This document shows positions 1-6,819 of a stretch of DNA of 11,724 nt, in pieces. This DNA comes from JBBTIS01 sp038059855 (GTDB taxonomy: Bacteria; Elusimicrobiota; Elusimicrobia; JACQPE01). The first letter of the stretch is position 1, and every line of letters begins with the position of its first letter. A program made the translations under genes and the position numbers. The stretch lies in NCBI GenBank assembly GCA_964357255.1, contig CAYHKQ010000071.1:1-11724 (forward strand). Direction: 5' to 3'. The notes beneath the pieces are model-generated. The model did not search any database. It saw nothing but the letters and a program-made list of their open reading frames with translations, and was not told where the DNA came from.

Positions 1-1
1 G

Positions 2-289
2 TTAAGTCTTCCCCCTCCACAAGGCAACGCCGATGACGGCGTATCCTCCTAAAATCAAAAATGGACAAATTGTGCCGGCCCAATTCCTAGCCGCAGGGTC
101 GGCCCGGCTCAAAACGATAAATCCGGCGATCACAAGCAAAATGCCGGCCATGACTCCCCGGATCTGGCCCGAACTCAGCAAGGGCGCGGCGGCCCCCTGC
201 GCAGAGCTCCGGGGACCCGGTTGCGCCCCAGGCGCGGCGGCCCTGGCCTCGCCCGCGGCGATCGCTTTTTTCTCTTTATTAGACTTCAT
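2..289 (-). CDS. small two-helix membrane protein, unknown function
   Basis: A 95-residue protein I do not recognise with certainty. Residues 1-40 form a charged then Ala/Pro/Gly-rich, probably disordered stretch. Two hydrophobic segments follow, roughly residues 46-61 (GVMAGILLVIAGFIVL) and 72-91 (GTICPFLILGGYAVIGVALW), joined by a short polar loop. The pattern (GF.vL...DP, then a PflilGGY segment) loosely recalls DUF3098-type small inner-membrane proteins, but this is a weak resemblance. I chose the ATG at 289 because it overlaps the stop of the upstream metalloprotease gene in an ATGA arrangement, implying translational coupling. A longer reading from 358 would add 23 residues lying wholly inside that gene. 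It is the last visible gene of the minus-strand block and its TAA stop lies at the window edge. Confidence 0.72.
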   Translation of the reverse strand: MKSNKEKKAIAAGEARAAAPGAQPGPRSSAQGAAAPLLSSGQIRGVMAGILLVIAGFIVLSRADPAARNWAGTICPFLILGGYAVIGVALWRGKT

Positions 290-3171
290 TGAAATGTGAA
301 ATACTGAAAAACGGAGCCATAAAAGATTCCGCCGGAAGCCGTGGTCTTCTTCGCCCATTCAAACGAAAAGAAAAACGGAAACGTTTCGAGAATAAACGTA
401 TTGAGCTTTAAGCTCAACCCAAAAGAATGCATCACATCGTCTTTTCTTGCCGCTCGCGATCGGCTTAAAAATTCTCTTGCGGATCCATCCCATCGCGCGC
501 CTTGATCGCTAAAAATTCCAAGATAAATATTTTTGAAATAAAAATCCGGAAACATATACCACATATGATAATTAAGATCGCCGAACAAAGGAAAGCGCAA
601 CTCGATATTATTTAAAAAAATATTTCTCTTCTGGTTCAGCGAAGATTCGCGGGGATAACCCCTGACGCCGCCCTGTCCGGACAAAGGAAAAACTTCATAA
701 TCCGGACCAAAGCTCTTTGCCAAAGACGTCCTAAAGGCAACCGTGGAATCGCCACCGAGAGGAACAAACTGATGCCATTCGGCAAAATGAGTTTGGTAGT
801 CCAAGTCGGCCTTGGCCCGGGGCAGGCCCATGCGAGCGCCAATGGCCAAGCGCGAACCGCGCGTCACCACCAAATAAGGGGCCGTCGTCGTGTCCCGGAC
901 AAATTGCGCGCCAAGCCGCCATTCTTGAATATTGAGCAAGGGCGCGTCATCGGACGGAAATACCTGATAACGCTCAGCCAACCCCGTTTCCCCCTCCAAC
1001 CGATGATGGCGATCGAATGGGTAACTCACGATCATAGACTGAAAATTCTCAGAGCGGCGCAAGTCCTCGCCCAATGTGCTCACGGTTAAAATGTCGCGGT
1101 AACTTGAACCCTTAAAAGCAAATCTCAACTCAGGCCTATACCGAACGAATCCATAGCTTACGCTGTAGTCAAAAAGGCCGATTCCGGAATTAAGCGCCAA
1201 GTTCGTGACGACATTGTGATAACCCAGCATGTCGGAACCTTGCCAATAGGCCAGGGCAAACAAGCCCCCCTGCGTCGAATAAAAAAAGGCTGGAAAAAAC
1301 AAGTCGGAACCAAAGCGGGTCCTGTAAGGTCCCACATAAGAAAGCGGTTGGATTTCCTCCTCTTTGGACGCTGGAAGGGACCGATCGCTCGCGTAAAAAA
1401 TAGACGTCTTGTCTTCGGCTAAAAATTTCTCCCTCGGTCCCCGGTAAACCTGCACCTCCCCGTCACGCAAGCTACTATAAAGAAAAGCCGTGTCCCCCCC
1501 TGCGTAAGAAGGCGACAAAATGGCCGTCGCTACCCTGGTTCTTCTTTCAACCGCGCCGGAGGCCAAATCCATCTCGTAGAGATCCCAGCTTCCTTCCTGG
1601 TCCGACAAAAAAGCCACACGCAGGCCGTCGCTTGAAACTGCCGGGGATTTTTCCACTTTGGGACCCCGTGTCAAACGCTGAGCAATCTTTCCCTCCCGCC
1701 TCCAAACATAAAGATCGCGATTGGTGAAGCCCTGGGAGCTCAAGCCGACCTCGCTGGTGTAAACCACGCCGGAGCCGTCGCCCAGAAAAGCCGGCTCGTC
1801 ATCATCTTGAGGATCGGAAGTGATCCGCTCCGTCGCCTTGCCAAGAACGAAATCCACGAGATACACGTCATTGAATCCGTGATCCATCGCCGCCAAAACC
1901 ACCTCGTTAAAATTCTTGGGGTTGACCGCAGGATTTCTTAAAGTCGTGAAATTCTGAACTTTACGCCGTTCAATGCGACGACGGGTCCGGTCGTAACGGC
2001 AGAGATAATCTTCCTGGTCTTTTTTGCCGATAAAATAAAGATAACGCCCGTCCGAAGAAAGGCTCAAATTCCTTCCATCGAGATTAATCCAATCCAGTTC
2101 ACGAAAACTCCGGCCCACGACAATAGTTCTTTTGCCGCTGACCAAGTCCTGCTCGTAAATTGCGGGATACCCCTGCCGCAAGGTAATGGAAAACAGGCTT
2201 CGTCCGTCGCTTGAAAGAACGGGGCTGTAATGAAAAACGGGAATGGGGTCCTCGGAAAAAGTCAGCTTTGTTCCATAACGGAAAGGCTCATCGAGAAGCT
2301 TCGCCGGCTCCCCATATTTTTCCTCAAGCCACTCCTTAAAATTCCGATCAAAGCGCTCATCGTCAAGGCCGAGCACGTCCAACAAGACGCTATTGATATC
2401 GAAACGGTCCCTGAATGACCGAAACATAGCGCTCAATTTTTCCTTTCCATACTCCTCGGCTACGAACTCCACCATAAACGATCCCTGCTTGTAAGCCCGC
2501 GTGATTTGATTAGGTTTTAGATGATTAAAGTTATGCAAATCCCTGATCGAGAAAGGAGGAGCCACGCGCGATGCCGCCGCGTCCCTGGCGTACATAAGGT
2601 CCGTAGGCCGATCAATTTCGCCGGAGGCGTATTCCGCCATTCCCTCCATCAGCCATAAAGGGTAAAGAATGGATTTTAACAGGCGGGCTGATTTCCAAAA
2701 ACCTCTGTGCAGAATGGCAAATTCGACCTCATGGGTGAATTCATGATAAATGACATGGCGTAGCCAGGAAAACGAGCCGTTATTAAAAATCAGCAAACGA
2801 TTTTTTAACGCCTCGGTAACGCCGCCGGTTCCCTCGCCGATGTCCACAACGCGCGTTTGTTCAAACTCATTATGATTCGTGTAAAGGAAAAAAGGCAGTT
2901 TACCGTCCGGCTTAGCCTGCATTAAGCCCGTCACCTCGGTCCAGGCCTCCTCCAAATATTTAGCGCACTCTTCAAGTAACAGGGGATTTTCTTCGTAGTA
3001 ATGAATCAAAAAATGTTCAGTCTCCCAGATTTTATAGGAATAATCACGCACGACAAGGCGATTCTTGCCGAATTCCTGGGCCCGCAGGGGAAAGGCGGCT
3101 AAAACGGCTACGGCGGCTAAAACGGCTAAAACTTGATGGAGAAAAGCGGCCGGCGTCGGTTCACGGTTCAC
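286..3171 (-). CDS. secreted metalloprotease / beta-propeller / outer-membrane barrel fusion
   Basis: A 961-residue envelope protein in four parts. Residues 1-31 form a signal peptide with an Ala/Val/Leu core and likely cleavage after LRA. Residues about 40-290 form a peptidase-MA-like gluzincin domain with HEFTH at 143-147 and WLMEGMAEY at 173-181, whose Glu176 is the expected third zinc ligand. Residues about 315-590 are TolB/PD40-type propeller blades with repeated SSDG motifs (for example 320-323, 372-374 and 513-515). Residues about 620-961 look like a beta barrel: GGVRGYP at 834-840 is the conserved motif of the BamA/TamA surface-antigen barrel, and the chain ends in aromatic-rich FQYFTFQ. 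No POTRA repeats are visible. The start is GTG; an in-frame TGA lies two codons upstream, and no Shine-Dalgarno sequence is seen. It follows the TPR gene and overlaps the next gene by 4 bp. The domain calls are strong, but the substrate and role are unknown. Confidence 0.9.
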   Translation of the reverse strand: MNREPTPAAFLHQVLAVLAAVAVLAAFPLRAQEFGKNRLVVRDYSYKIWETEHFLIHYYEENPLLLEECAKYLEEAWTEVTGLMQAKPDGKLPFFLYTNHNEFEQTRVVDIGEGTGGVTEALKNRLLIFNNGSFSWLRHVIYHEFTHEVEFAILHRGFWKSARLLKSILYPLWLMEGMAEYASGEIDRPTDLMYARDAAASRVAPPFSIRDLHNFNHLKPNQITRAYKQGSFMVEFVAEEYGKEKLSAMFRSFRDRFDINSVLLDVLGLDDERFDRNFKEWLEEKYGEPAKLLDEPFRYGTKLTFSEDPIPVFHYSPVLSSDGRSLFSITLRQGYPAIYEQDLVSGKRTIVVGRSFRELDWINLDGRNLSLSSDGRYLYFIGKKDQEDYLCRYDRTRRRIERRKVQNFTTLRNPAVNPKNFNEVVLAAMDHGFNDVYLVDFVLGKATERITSDPQDDDEPAFLGDGSGVVYTSEVGLSSQGFTNRDLYVWRREGKIAQRLTRGPKVEKSPAVSSDGLRVAFLSDQEGSWDLYEMDLASGAVERRTRVATAILSPSYAGGDTAFLYSSLRDGEVQVYRGPREKFLAEDKTSIFYASDRSLPASKEEEIQPLSYVGPYRTRFGSDLFFPAFFYSTQGGLFALAYWQGSDMLGYHNVVTNLALNSGIGLFDYSVSYGFVRYRPELRFAFKGSSYRDILTVSTLGEDLRRSENFQSMIVSYPFDRHHRLEGETGLAERYQVFPSDDAPLLNIQEWRLGAQFVRDTTTAPYLVVTRGSRLAIGARMGLPRAKADLDYQTHFAEWHQFVPLGGDSTVAFRTSLAKSFGPDYEVFPLSGQGGVRGYPRESSLNQKRNIFLNNIELRFPLFGDLNYHMWYMFPDFYFKNIYLGIFSDQGARWDGSAREFLSRSRAARKDDVMHSFGLSLKLNTFILETFPFFFSFEWAKKTTASGGIFYGSVFQYFTFQ
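3097..3132 (-). repeat. 9-bp in-frame repeats in signal-peptide core
   Basis: The unit GTTTTAGCC (minus strand), encoding Val-Leu-Ala, occurs at 3124-3132, 3115-3123 and 3097-3105, with degenerate Ala/Val codons between. It builds the hydrophobic core of the metalloprotease signal peptide. Because the unit is a multiple of three, slippage would change core length without a frameshift. Confidence 0.7.
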
Positions 3172-3178
3172 GGTTCAC
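3158..3178 (-). repeat. three tandem 7-bp repeats (GTGAACC) at the metalloprotease start
   Basis: Three perfect head-to-tail copies of GTGAACC on the minus strand: 3178-3172, 3171-3165 and 3164-3158. Each begins with a GTG and each GTG is in a different frame. Only the middle one (3171) opens the 961-codon frame. The first meets TGA after five codons. The array abuts the large palindrome. Confidence 0.85.
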
Positions 3179-3228
3179 GTCCGTTAAGGGATTAATGACA
3201 CATTTGTGTCATTAATCCCTTAACGGAC
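3179..3228. repeat. perfect 24-bp-arm palindrome between TPR and metalloprotease genes
   Basis: The arms 3179-3202 and 3205-3228 are perfectly complementary and separated by only two bases (TT). The right arm covers the last five codons and stop of the TPR gene; the left arm ends 7 bp before the GTG of the metalloprotease gene. No run of T follows on either strand, so it is not an ordinary intrinsic terminator. On the minus strand a six-codon mini-frame (3212-3192) with an AAGGG upstream overlaps the TPR stop as TAATG. In mRNA this would form a very stable hairpin just ahead of a start that lacks a visible ribosome binding site. Confidence 0.9.
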
Positions 3229-4225
3229 CCTTACGGCTTGATTTTTTAAATTTCCGCAGAGCCGACCGGGCCGTAGAATTTTTAGCGTCGAGCTTCAAAA
3301 TTTTTTCAGCCACGCCACGGATAACGGCCTCGTCTGAGGCTGGAACAATCGTCAAGCACGCCAATTTAGCTTCAAGCACGGCCAATTCCTTAGGGGCATC
3401 CAAGACCATCTCCAGGGCCTCGTCGTAAAAAGAAAAAGCTTCAGGGCAACGTCCCAGCCCCCTGAAAGCTTCCGCCATGAAAAAAGACATCTCCTTCGAG
3501 TAATGCCTTTGATCCCGACGCAGATCATCAAGCAGGGCCCTCGCTTTTTCCCAATCTTGAAGCTTGAGCAAAGCCAAGGCCAAATTCTCCATCACCAAGG
3601 GGTCTCTTTTTTTGCCGCCATCGGTATGCCCCAAACGCTCATAAAGACCGGCGCTTGAGGCGTAATTACCCAAATCAAAATAAATTTTTGCCAATTCCAG
3701 CAACGCCTGACGGTCCATGGGGCGATGGCGCAAAAAACGCTCATATTCTGGAATCGCAAACTGCCTCAAGCCAACCAAATCGTAAAGGTGTCCAAGATAA
3801 TAAAACAAACGCGCGTCCGTAGCGCCGTAATCACGGGCGGTCTCGAACCGATTGATGGCTTCAACGGCGTGTTCCCTGCCCAGCGCATAATAAGCCATCC
3901 CCGAGGCCATCAGGGCCGTTAAATCCGCAGGATTAGACTCCAGCGCCGCCTGATTCCTGGAAAAAATTTTTTCAATTTCCTCCCGATTTGGAAATTGACC
4001 GATGTTTCTAGGAAAATACCTTAAGTCGGAAACGTCCTTGCGAATCGGGCGCAATCGCTCCAACCCCCCTCCCCCTAAATAGCCGAGGCCCAAGCCCACG
4101 GCCAGGACTAAAACGCCAAGCCCCCGTCTGTCCAAAGAAAAACGGCGAAGGCGCTTGGAATGGGCCGCGCTCACCGTCCTAAAAACAAAAGCCTCAGGAT
4201 TCTTCGGACTTTGAAGACTCATCAT
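3212..4225 (-). CDS. membrane-anchored TPR protein
   Basis: A 337-residue protein with a basic N-terminus, one hydrophobic segment at about residues 35-50 (GLGVLVLAVGLGLGYL) and then helical repeats. TPR-like units are seen at about 103-130 (LMASGMAYYALGREHAVEAINRFETA), 138-168 (LFYYLGHLYDLVGLRQFAIPEYERFL), 174-200 and 212-272, with the usual alternating small, Tyr and Ala positions. The helix probably holds it in the inner membrane as a scaffold. Its partners are unknown, although the neighbouring secreted metalloprotease is a candidate. The start is uncertain. Tandem ATGs at 4225 and 4222 overlap the S1 gene by about 30 bp, while a GTG at 4174 would remove 17 residues. Its final codons lie inside the large palindrome, so its C-terminus (GPLRD) may have been rewritten by that event. 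Confidence 0.82.
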   Translation of the reverse strand: MMSLQSPKNPEAFVFRTVSAAHSKRLRRFSLDRRGLGVLVLAVGLGLGYLGGGGLERLRPIRKDVSDLRYFPRNIGQFPNREEIEKIFSRNQAALESNPADLTALMASGMAYYALGREHAVEAINRFETARDYGATDARLFYYLGHLYDLVGLRQFAIPEYERFLRHRPMDRQALLELAKIYFDLGNYASSAGLYERLGHTDGGKKRDPLVMENLALALLKLQDWEKARALLDDLRRDQRHYSKEMSFFMAEAFRGLGRCPEAFSFYDEALEMVLDAPKELAVLEAKLACLTIVPASDEAVIRGVAEKILKLDAKNSTARSALRKFKKSSRKGPLRD

Positions 4226-5432
4226 CGGAACTTAAAATATCCCCCAAATTAAACGTATGGATTTCTTTAGTGTAGCGGGCCATGATTTCCGGCATCTGCT
4301 TTTCTTCGTATTTGCGCGCAGAAAGAACCAGCCGGATGCTCTCGCGCTCGATCCGAATGACAATCGCTTTCAAAGGCGCGCCCTCTTTAACGGCGCCGTC
4401 CTCGACCATCTCGTTTGCCGGAATAAAGGCCTCTCTTTTGAAACCGGCCAAACGCACGAAACAACCGCCATTGCCCAAAATTTTACTGACCACCCCTTCG
4501 ACGACCGCGCCCCTCTTAAAACTCTTTTGCAGTTCATCGGCCGGGTGGGATAACAAAGCCCTGCGACTCACAAGAAACCGGCGCTTGGCCTCATCTTTCT
4601 TAAGAATTTTAACGTCAATCGTTTCACCCTGGCGCAGATGGCGAGTAAGATCAGGATTAGGATACCACGAAACCTCGACCTGCGAAAGCGTAGCTTCAAT
4701 TCCGTCAATGTCAAGAAGAGCGCCCATCGGCTCGATCGTTTTGATTCTAGCCGCCACGACGCCGCCAATCTTATGATGATTCCATGATTCTTCGCGTTGA
4801 GCCTCGCGGCGCTCCAGCGCCACTTTTTTACGCGAGACTACGGCCACGCCATCCGATCGAAGCTCTAAAATTTTAACCTGAATTTTACGGCCAATCCAAC
4901 GCCGCAACGGCCTGGGATCGCCCATGTCCACCTCTGAAAGCGTCATTTGGGCGGGATAAGGGAACGCCTGCCAAAAATGAGTCGGCAGATGCCGGGCAAT
5001 GTCCTCGGGTATTTCCGGCTCGACAAAAAGACCGACAAAAAAACCCTCCACCCTCGGACGAAACACCTGCGCGTCAATCACGGCCTCAGCGCGGCGGTAA
5101 GCGTCGAGCTTGCTCCATTGCAACTGACGCACGCCGCCGCGCAAAGAAAGATTAGGCCCAAAACCCTCGCCCGAGGCGCCGGCGCGAACGACCGGCACTC
5201 GCATACCCGGCTCCAGGGTCAATTCCTTGGGAACCAGGTCGGCCGGCAGTCTTGACTCGAATTTCAAGCCGATGTCTATGAGATAACATCCCTCCTGGAG
5301 CGAAACAAGACGCCCAAAAAGAACCTGCGTATTTTCAAAACCGGAGAGCCGTTGATCCTGTTCCTCAAAAAGTTTAGCGAAATCCTCCTCTTGACCGGAC
5401 TCCAACGATTGACTATTTTTTTCTTCTTCCAT
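4194..5432 (-). CDS. rpsA: S1-domain RNA-binding protein (ribosomal protein S1-like)
   Basis: A 412-residue protein with an acidic N-terminus and four OB-fold S1 domains. They lie at about 35-100 (QVLFGRLVSLQEGCYLIDIG), 118-205 (divergent, with an insertion), 221-293 (GGVVAARIKTIEPMGALLDI) and 306-374 (KRGAVVEGVVSKILGNGGCF), followed by an acidic Ser/Glu-rich tail. Proteins of this size with four domains are typical of non-proteobacterial S1, which helps the 30S subunit load mRNA; E. coli S1 has six domains. Position after cmk and plsC supports the S1 assignment, since rpsA commonly follows cmk. I chose the ATG at 5432, preceded by AGGTGTGAGG, over an in-frame GTG at 5441. Domain 2 is divergent enough that a second, non-ribosomal S1 paralogue is possible. 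The gene overlaps the TPR gene start. Confidence 0.85.
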   Translation of the reverse strand: MEEEKNSQSLESGQEEDFAKLFEEQDQRLSGFENTQVLFGRLVSLQEGCYLIDIGLKFESRLPADLVPKELTLEPGMRVPVVRAGASGEGFGPNLSLRGGVRQLQWSKLDAYRRAEAVIDAQVFRPRVEGFFVGLFVEPEIPEDIARHLPTHFWQAFPYPAQMTLSEVDMGDPRPLRRWIGRKIQVKILELRSDGVAVVSRKKVALERREAQREESWNHHKIGGVVAARIKTIEPMGALLDIDGIEATLSQVEVSWYPNPDLTRHLRQGETIDVKILKKDEAKRRFLVSRRALLSHPADELQKSFKRGAVVEGVVSKILGNGGCFVRLAGFKREAFIPANEMVEDGAVKEGAPLKAIVIRIERESIRLVLSARKYEEKQMPEIMARYTKEIHTFNLGDILSSDDESSKSEES

Positions 5433-5459
5433 AAACCTCACACCTATTTTTAGAACTAT

Positions 5460-5506
5460 TGCCGCTAAGATAACTCAAAGCACGCCCCTCCTTGGGGTTG
5501 GCGGCA
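5460..5506 (-). promoter_or_regulatory. possible structured leader of the S1 gene
   Basis: In the gap ahead of the S1 gene, an outer helix (TGCCGC at 5506-5501 with GCGGCA at 5465-5460) encloses a tight hairpin, CCCC-AAGGA-GGGG (5497-5485). The loop displays a Shine-Dalgarno-like AAGGA. Leaders of E. coli-type rpsA genes expose GGA in hairpin loops for S1 autoregulation, so a similar role is conceivable here. The fold is read by eye and short; confidence is low. Confidence 0.3.
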
Positions 5507-5519
5507 TTGATCTTTATAA

Positions 5520-6125
5520 CTATTTTAATTCTGCCAACGCGCGCACGGCTTCCAAAATTTTTTTCGTCATTTCATCCGGCGTTCCGACAGGCAGGACAGG
5601 CGGCCCGAAACGAATAGCCACTCGTCGCCTCAAACCAGGAAACGAACCGAACTCCGCGATATAAGCCGGCACCACTGGGACACTCGCTTTCAACGATAAA
5701 AATCCAACGCCCGGCAAAAAACATTCCAGCCTATTCTCCCTTTTTCTGGTGCCTTCAGGGAAGAGGGCCAGTATCTCTCCGCGTTTCAACAACGCAATCG
5801 CGGTGCGCAAGGCGGCTGAATCGGCCCGGCCCCGGTTTACAGGAATGCCGCCCATCTTCGAGAGCGGCCAACCCGTTAGCGCATAGCGGAACAACTCGAT
5901 CTTGGCTAAAAAATAAGGGCGCCGCCCAAGGCGCGTTAAAGTCGTCGCCAATAAAAAAGGATCCCAGTTGCTTTTATGATTAGCCGCCACCAAAACGCCG
6001 CCGGACGCCGGCAAGAATCCGGCTCCAATTGCGTCAAGACGACACCAGCCCCGGCCAAAAGCCTGAAGCATTAAATGCGCCAGGGTATGCAAGGGAGTAA
6101 AAATCTCAGGAAGTTCGGCGCCCAC
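5520..6125 (-). CDS. plsC: 1-acyl-sn-glycerol-3-phosphate acyltransferase
   Basis: A 201-residue LPLAT-family enzyme. It transfers an acyl chain to lysophosphatidic acid to make phosphatidic acid in membrane phospholipid synthesis. All four family motifs are visible: NHKSNWD at 49-55 (HX4D, catalytic His50 and Asp55), GGIPVNR at 92-98, FPEGTR at 122-127 and VPVVPAYI at 149-156. The length is at the short end for PlsC, without a long N-terminal membrane anchor, though residues 10-25 may associate with the membrane. The GTG start at 6125 overlaps the cmk gene by 20 bp and is preceded by GGAG at a spacing of 8 nt. The cmk-plsC-rpsA neighbourhood is common in bacteria. Acyl acceptor specificity cannot be read from sequence. 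Confidence 0.92.
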   Translation of the reverse strand: MGAELPEIFTPLHTLAHLMLQAFGRGWCRLDAIGAGFLPASGGVLVAANHKSNWDPFLLATTLTRLGRRPYFLAKIELFRYALTGWPLSKMGGIPVNRGRADSAALRTAIALLKRGEILALFPEGTRKRENRLECFLPGVGFLSLKASVPVVPAYIAEFGSFPGLRRRVAIRFGPPVLPVGTPDEMTKKILEAVRALAELK

Positions 6126-6819
6126 GATGATGTCTCCAATAAAGCTTCAAAATCTGATCGGCCACCTCGTGAAGGGCCAGATGACTGGTATCGAGGACAA
6201 TGGTGCCGGGGGAACGCCGCTTGGGCATAATGTTCATATTGATTTCGCGCGCGTCGCGGGTTTCAACGGCCTTTTTAATGCTCTCAAACTTGACCCGCTT
6301 GCCGTCGCTCAAATGCTGATGATAGCGCCGCTTGGCCCTTTCCTCGACCGGAGCGTCCAAAAAAATCTTAGTGCCGGCTTTGGGAACCACATGAGTGGTC
6401 GTGTCCCTCCCCTCGAGAACGGCCCGGCCCGCCATTGCCGCCTGCCGCTGTAAAGCTCTCAAACATAATCTCACCTGCGGAATTCTAGCTACAATAGGAG
6501 TCGCCAAAGACACCCTCTCGCTACGCAACTCACGGCCTAATTCCCGGCCATCCAGACGAATTTTCAAGACGCCCTCATGCACATGAAACTTCCAGTCCAT
6601 CTTTTTGTTAAGAAATCTGACCACGCTTTTTGGATTGCGGATTGAAACGCCCTCCTCCAGGGCCTTCCAGGTCAGGGCACGGTACATATCGCCCGTATTG
6701 ACAAAAACAAAGCCCAGTCGGCGAGCCACCAAACGAGACACGGTGGATTTGCCCACGCCAGAGGGCCCATCCAAGGCGATGACGGTATCAAAGCGAGAGT
6801 CGTGGACCCGGCCGGTCAT
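6106..6819 (-). CDS. cmk: cytidylate kinase (divergent)
   Basis: A 237-residue P-loop kinase. The family phosphorylates CMP and dCMP using ATP, recycling pyrimidine nucleotides. GPSGVGKST at 18-26 is the ATP-binding loop. NTGDMYR at 41-47 matches the substrate-binding SGAxYR segment, EGRD at 136-139 matches the conserved GRD, and the KIFLDAPVEERAKRR lid region follows at 151-165. Two places are unusual: EGRD is followed by TTTHVV instead of the usual IGTVV or MGTVV, and the RDxxDxxR segment reads RDAREINMN (188-196), lacking the second arginine. It may therefore be a fast-evolving or altered-specificity Cmk. The ATG at 6819 overlaps the hisC stop in an ATGA arrangement and the 3' end overlaps plsC by 20 bp, so the three genes are surely cotranscribed. 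Confidence 0.9.
   Translation of the reverse strand: MTGRVHDSRFDTVIALDGPSGVGKSTVSRLVARRLGFVFVNTGDMYRALTWKALEEGVSIRNPKSVVRFLNKKMDWKFHVHEGVLKIRLDGRELGRELRSERVSLATPIVARIPQVRLCLRALQRQAAMAGRAVLEGRDTTTHVVPKAGTKIFLDAPVEERAKRRYHQHLSDGKRVKFESIKKAVETRDAREINMNIMPKRRSPGTIVLDTSHLALHEVADQILKLYWRHHRGRRTS

Noticed and set aside
3179..3228. Palindrome as an intrinsic transcription terminator
   Set aside because: No T tract follows on either strand, and the next gene in the same direction starts within 8 bp, so termination is not supported.
4282..4776. 164-codon plus-strand open frame inside the S1 gene
   Set aside because: It lies wholly antisense to recognisable S1 domains, and its Ser/Arg-rich translation has no family features.
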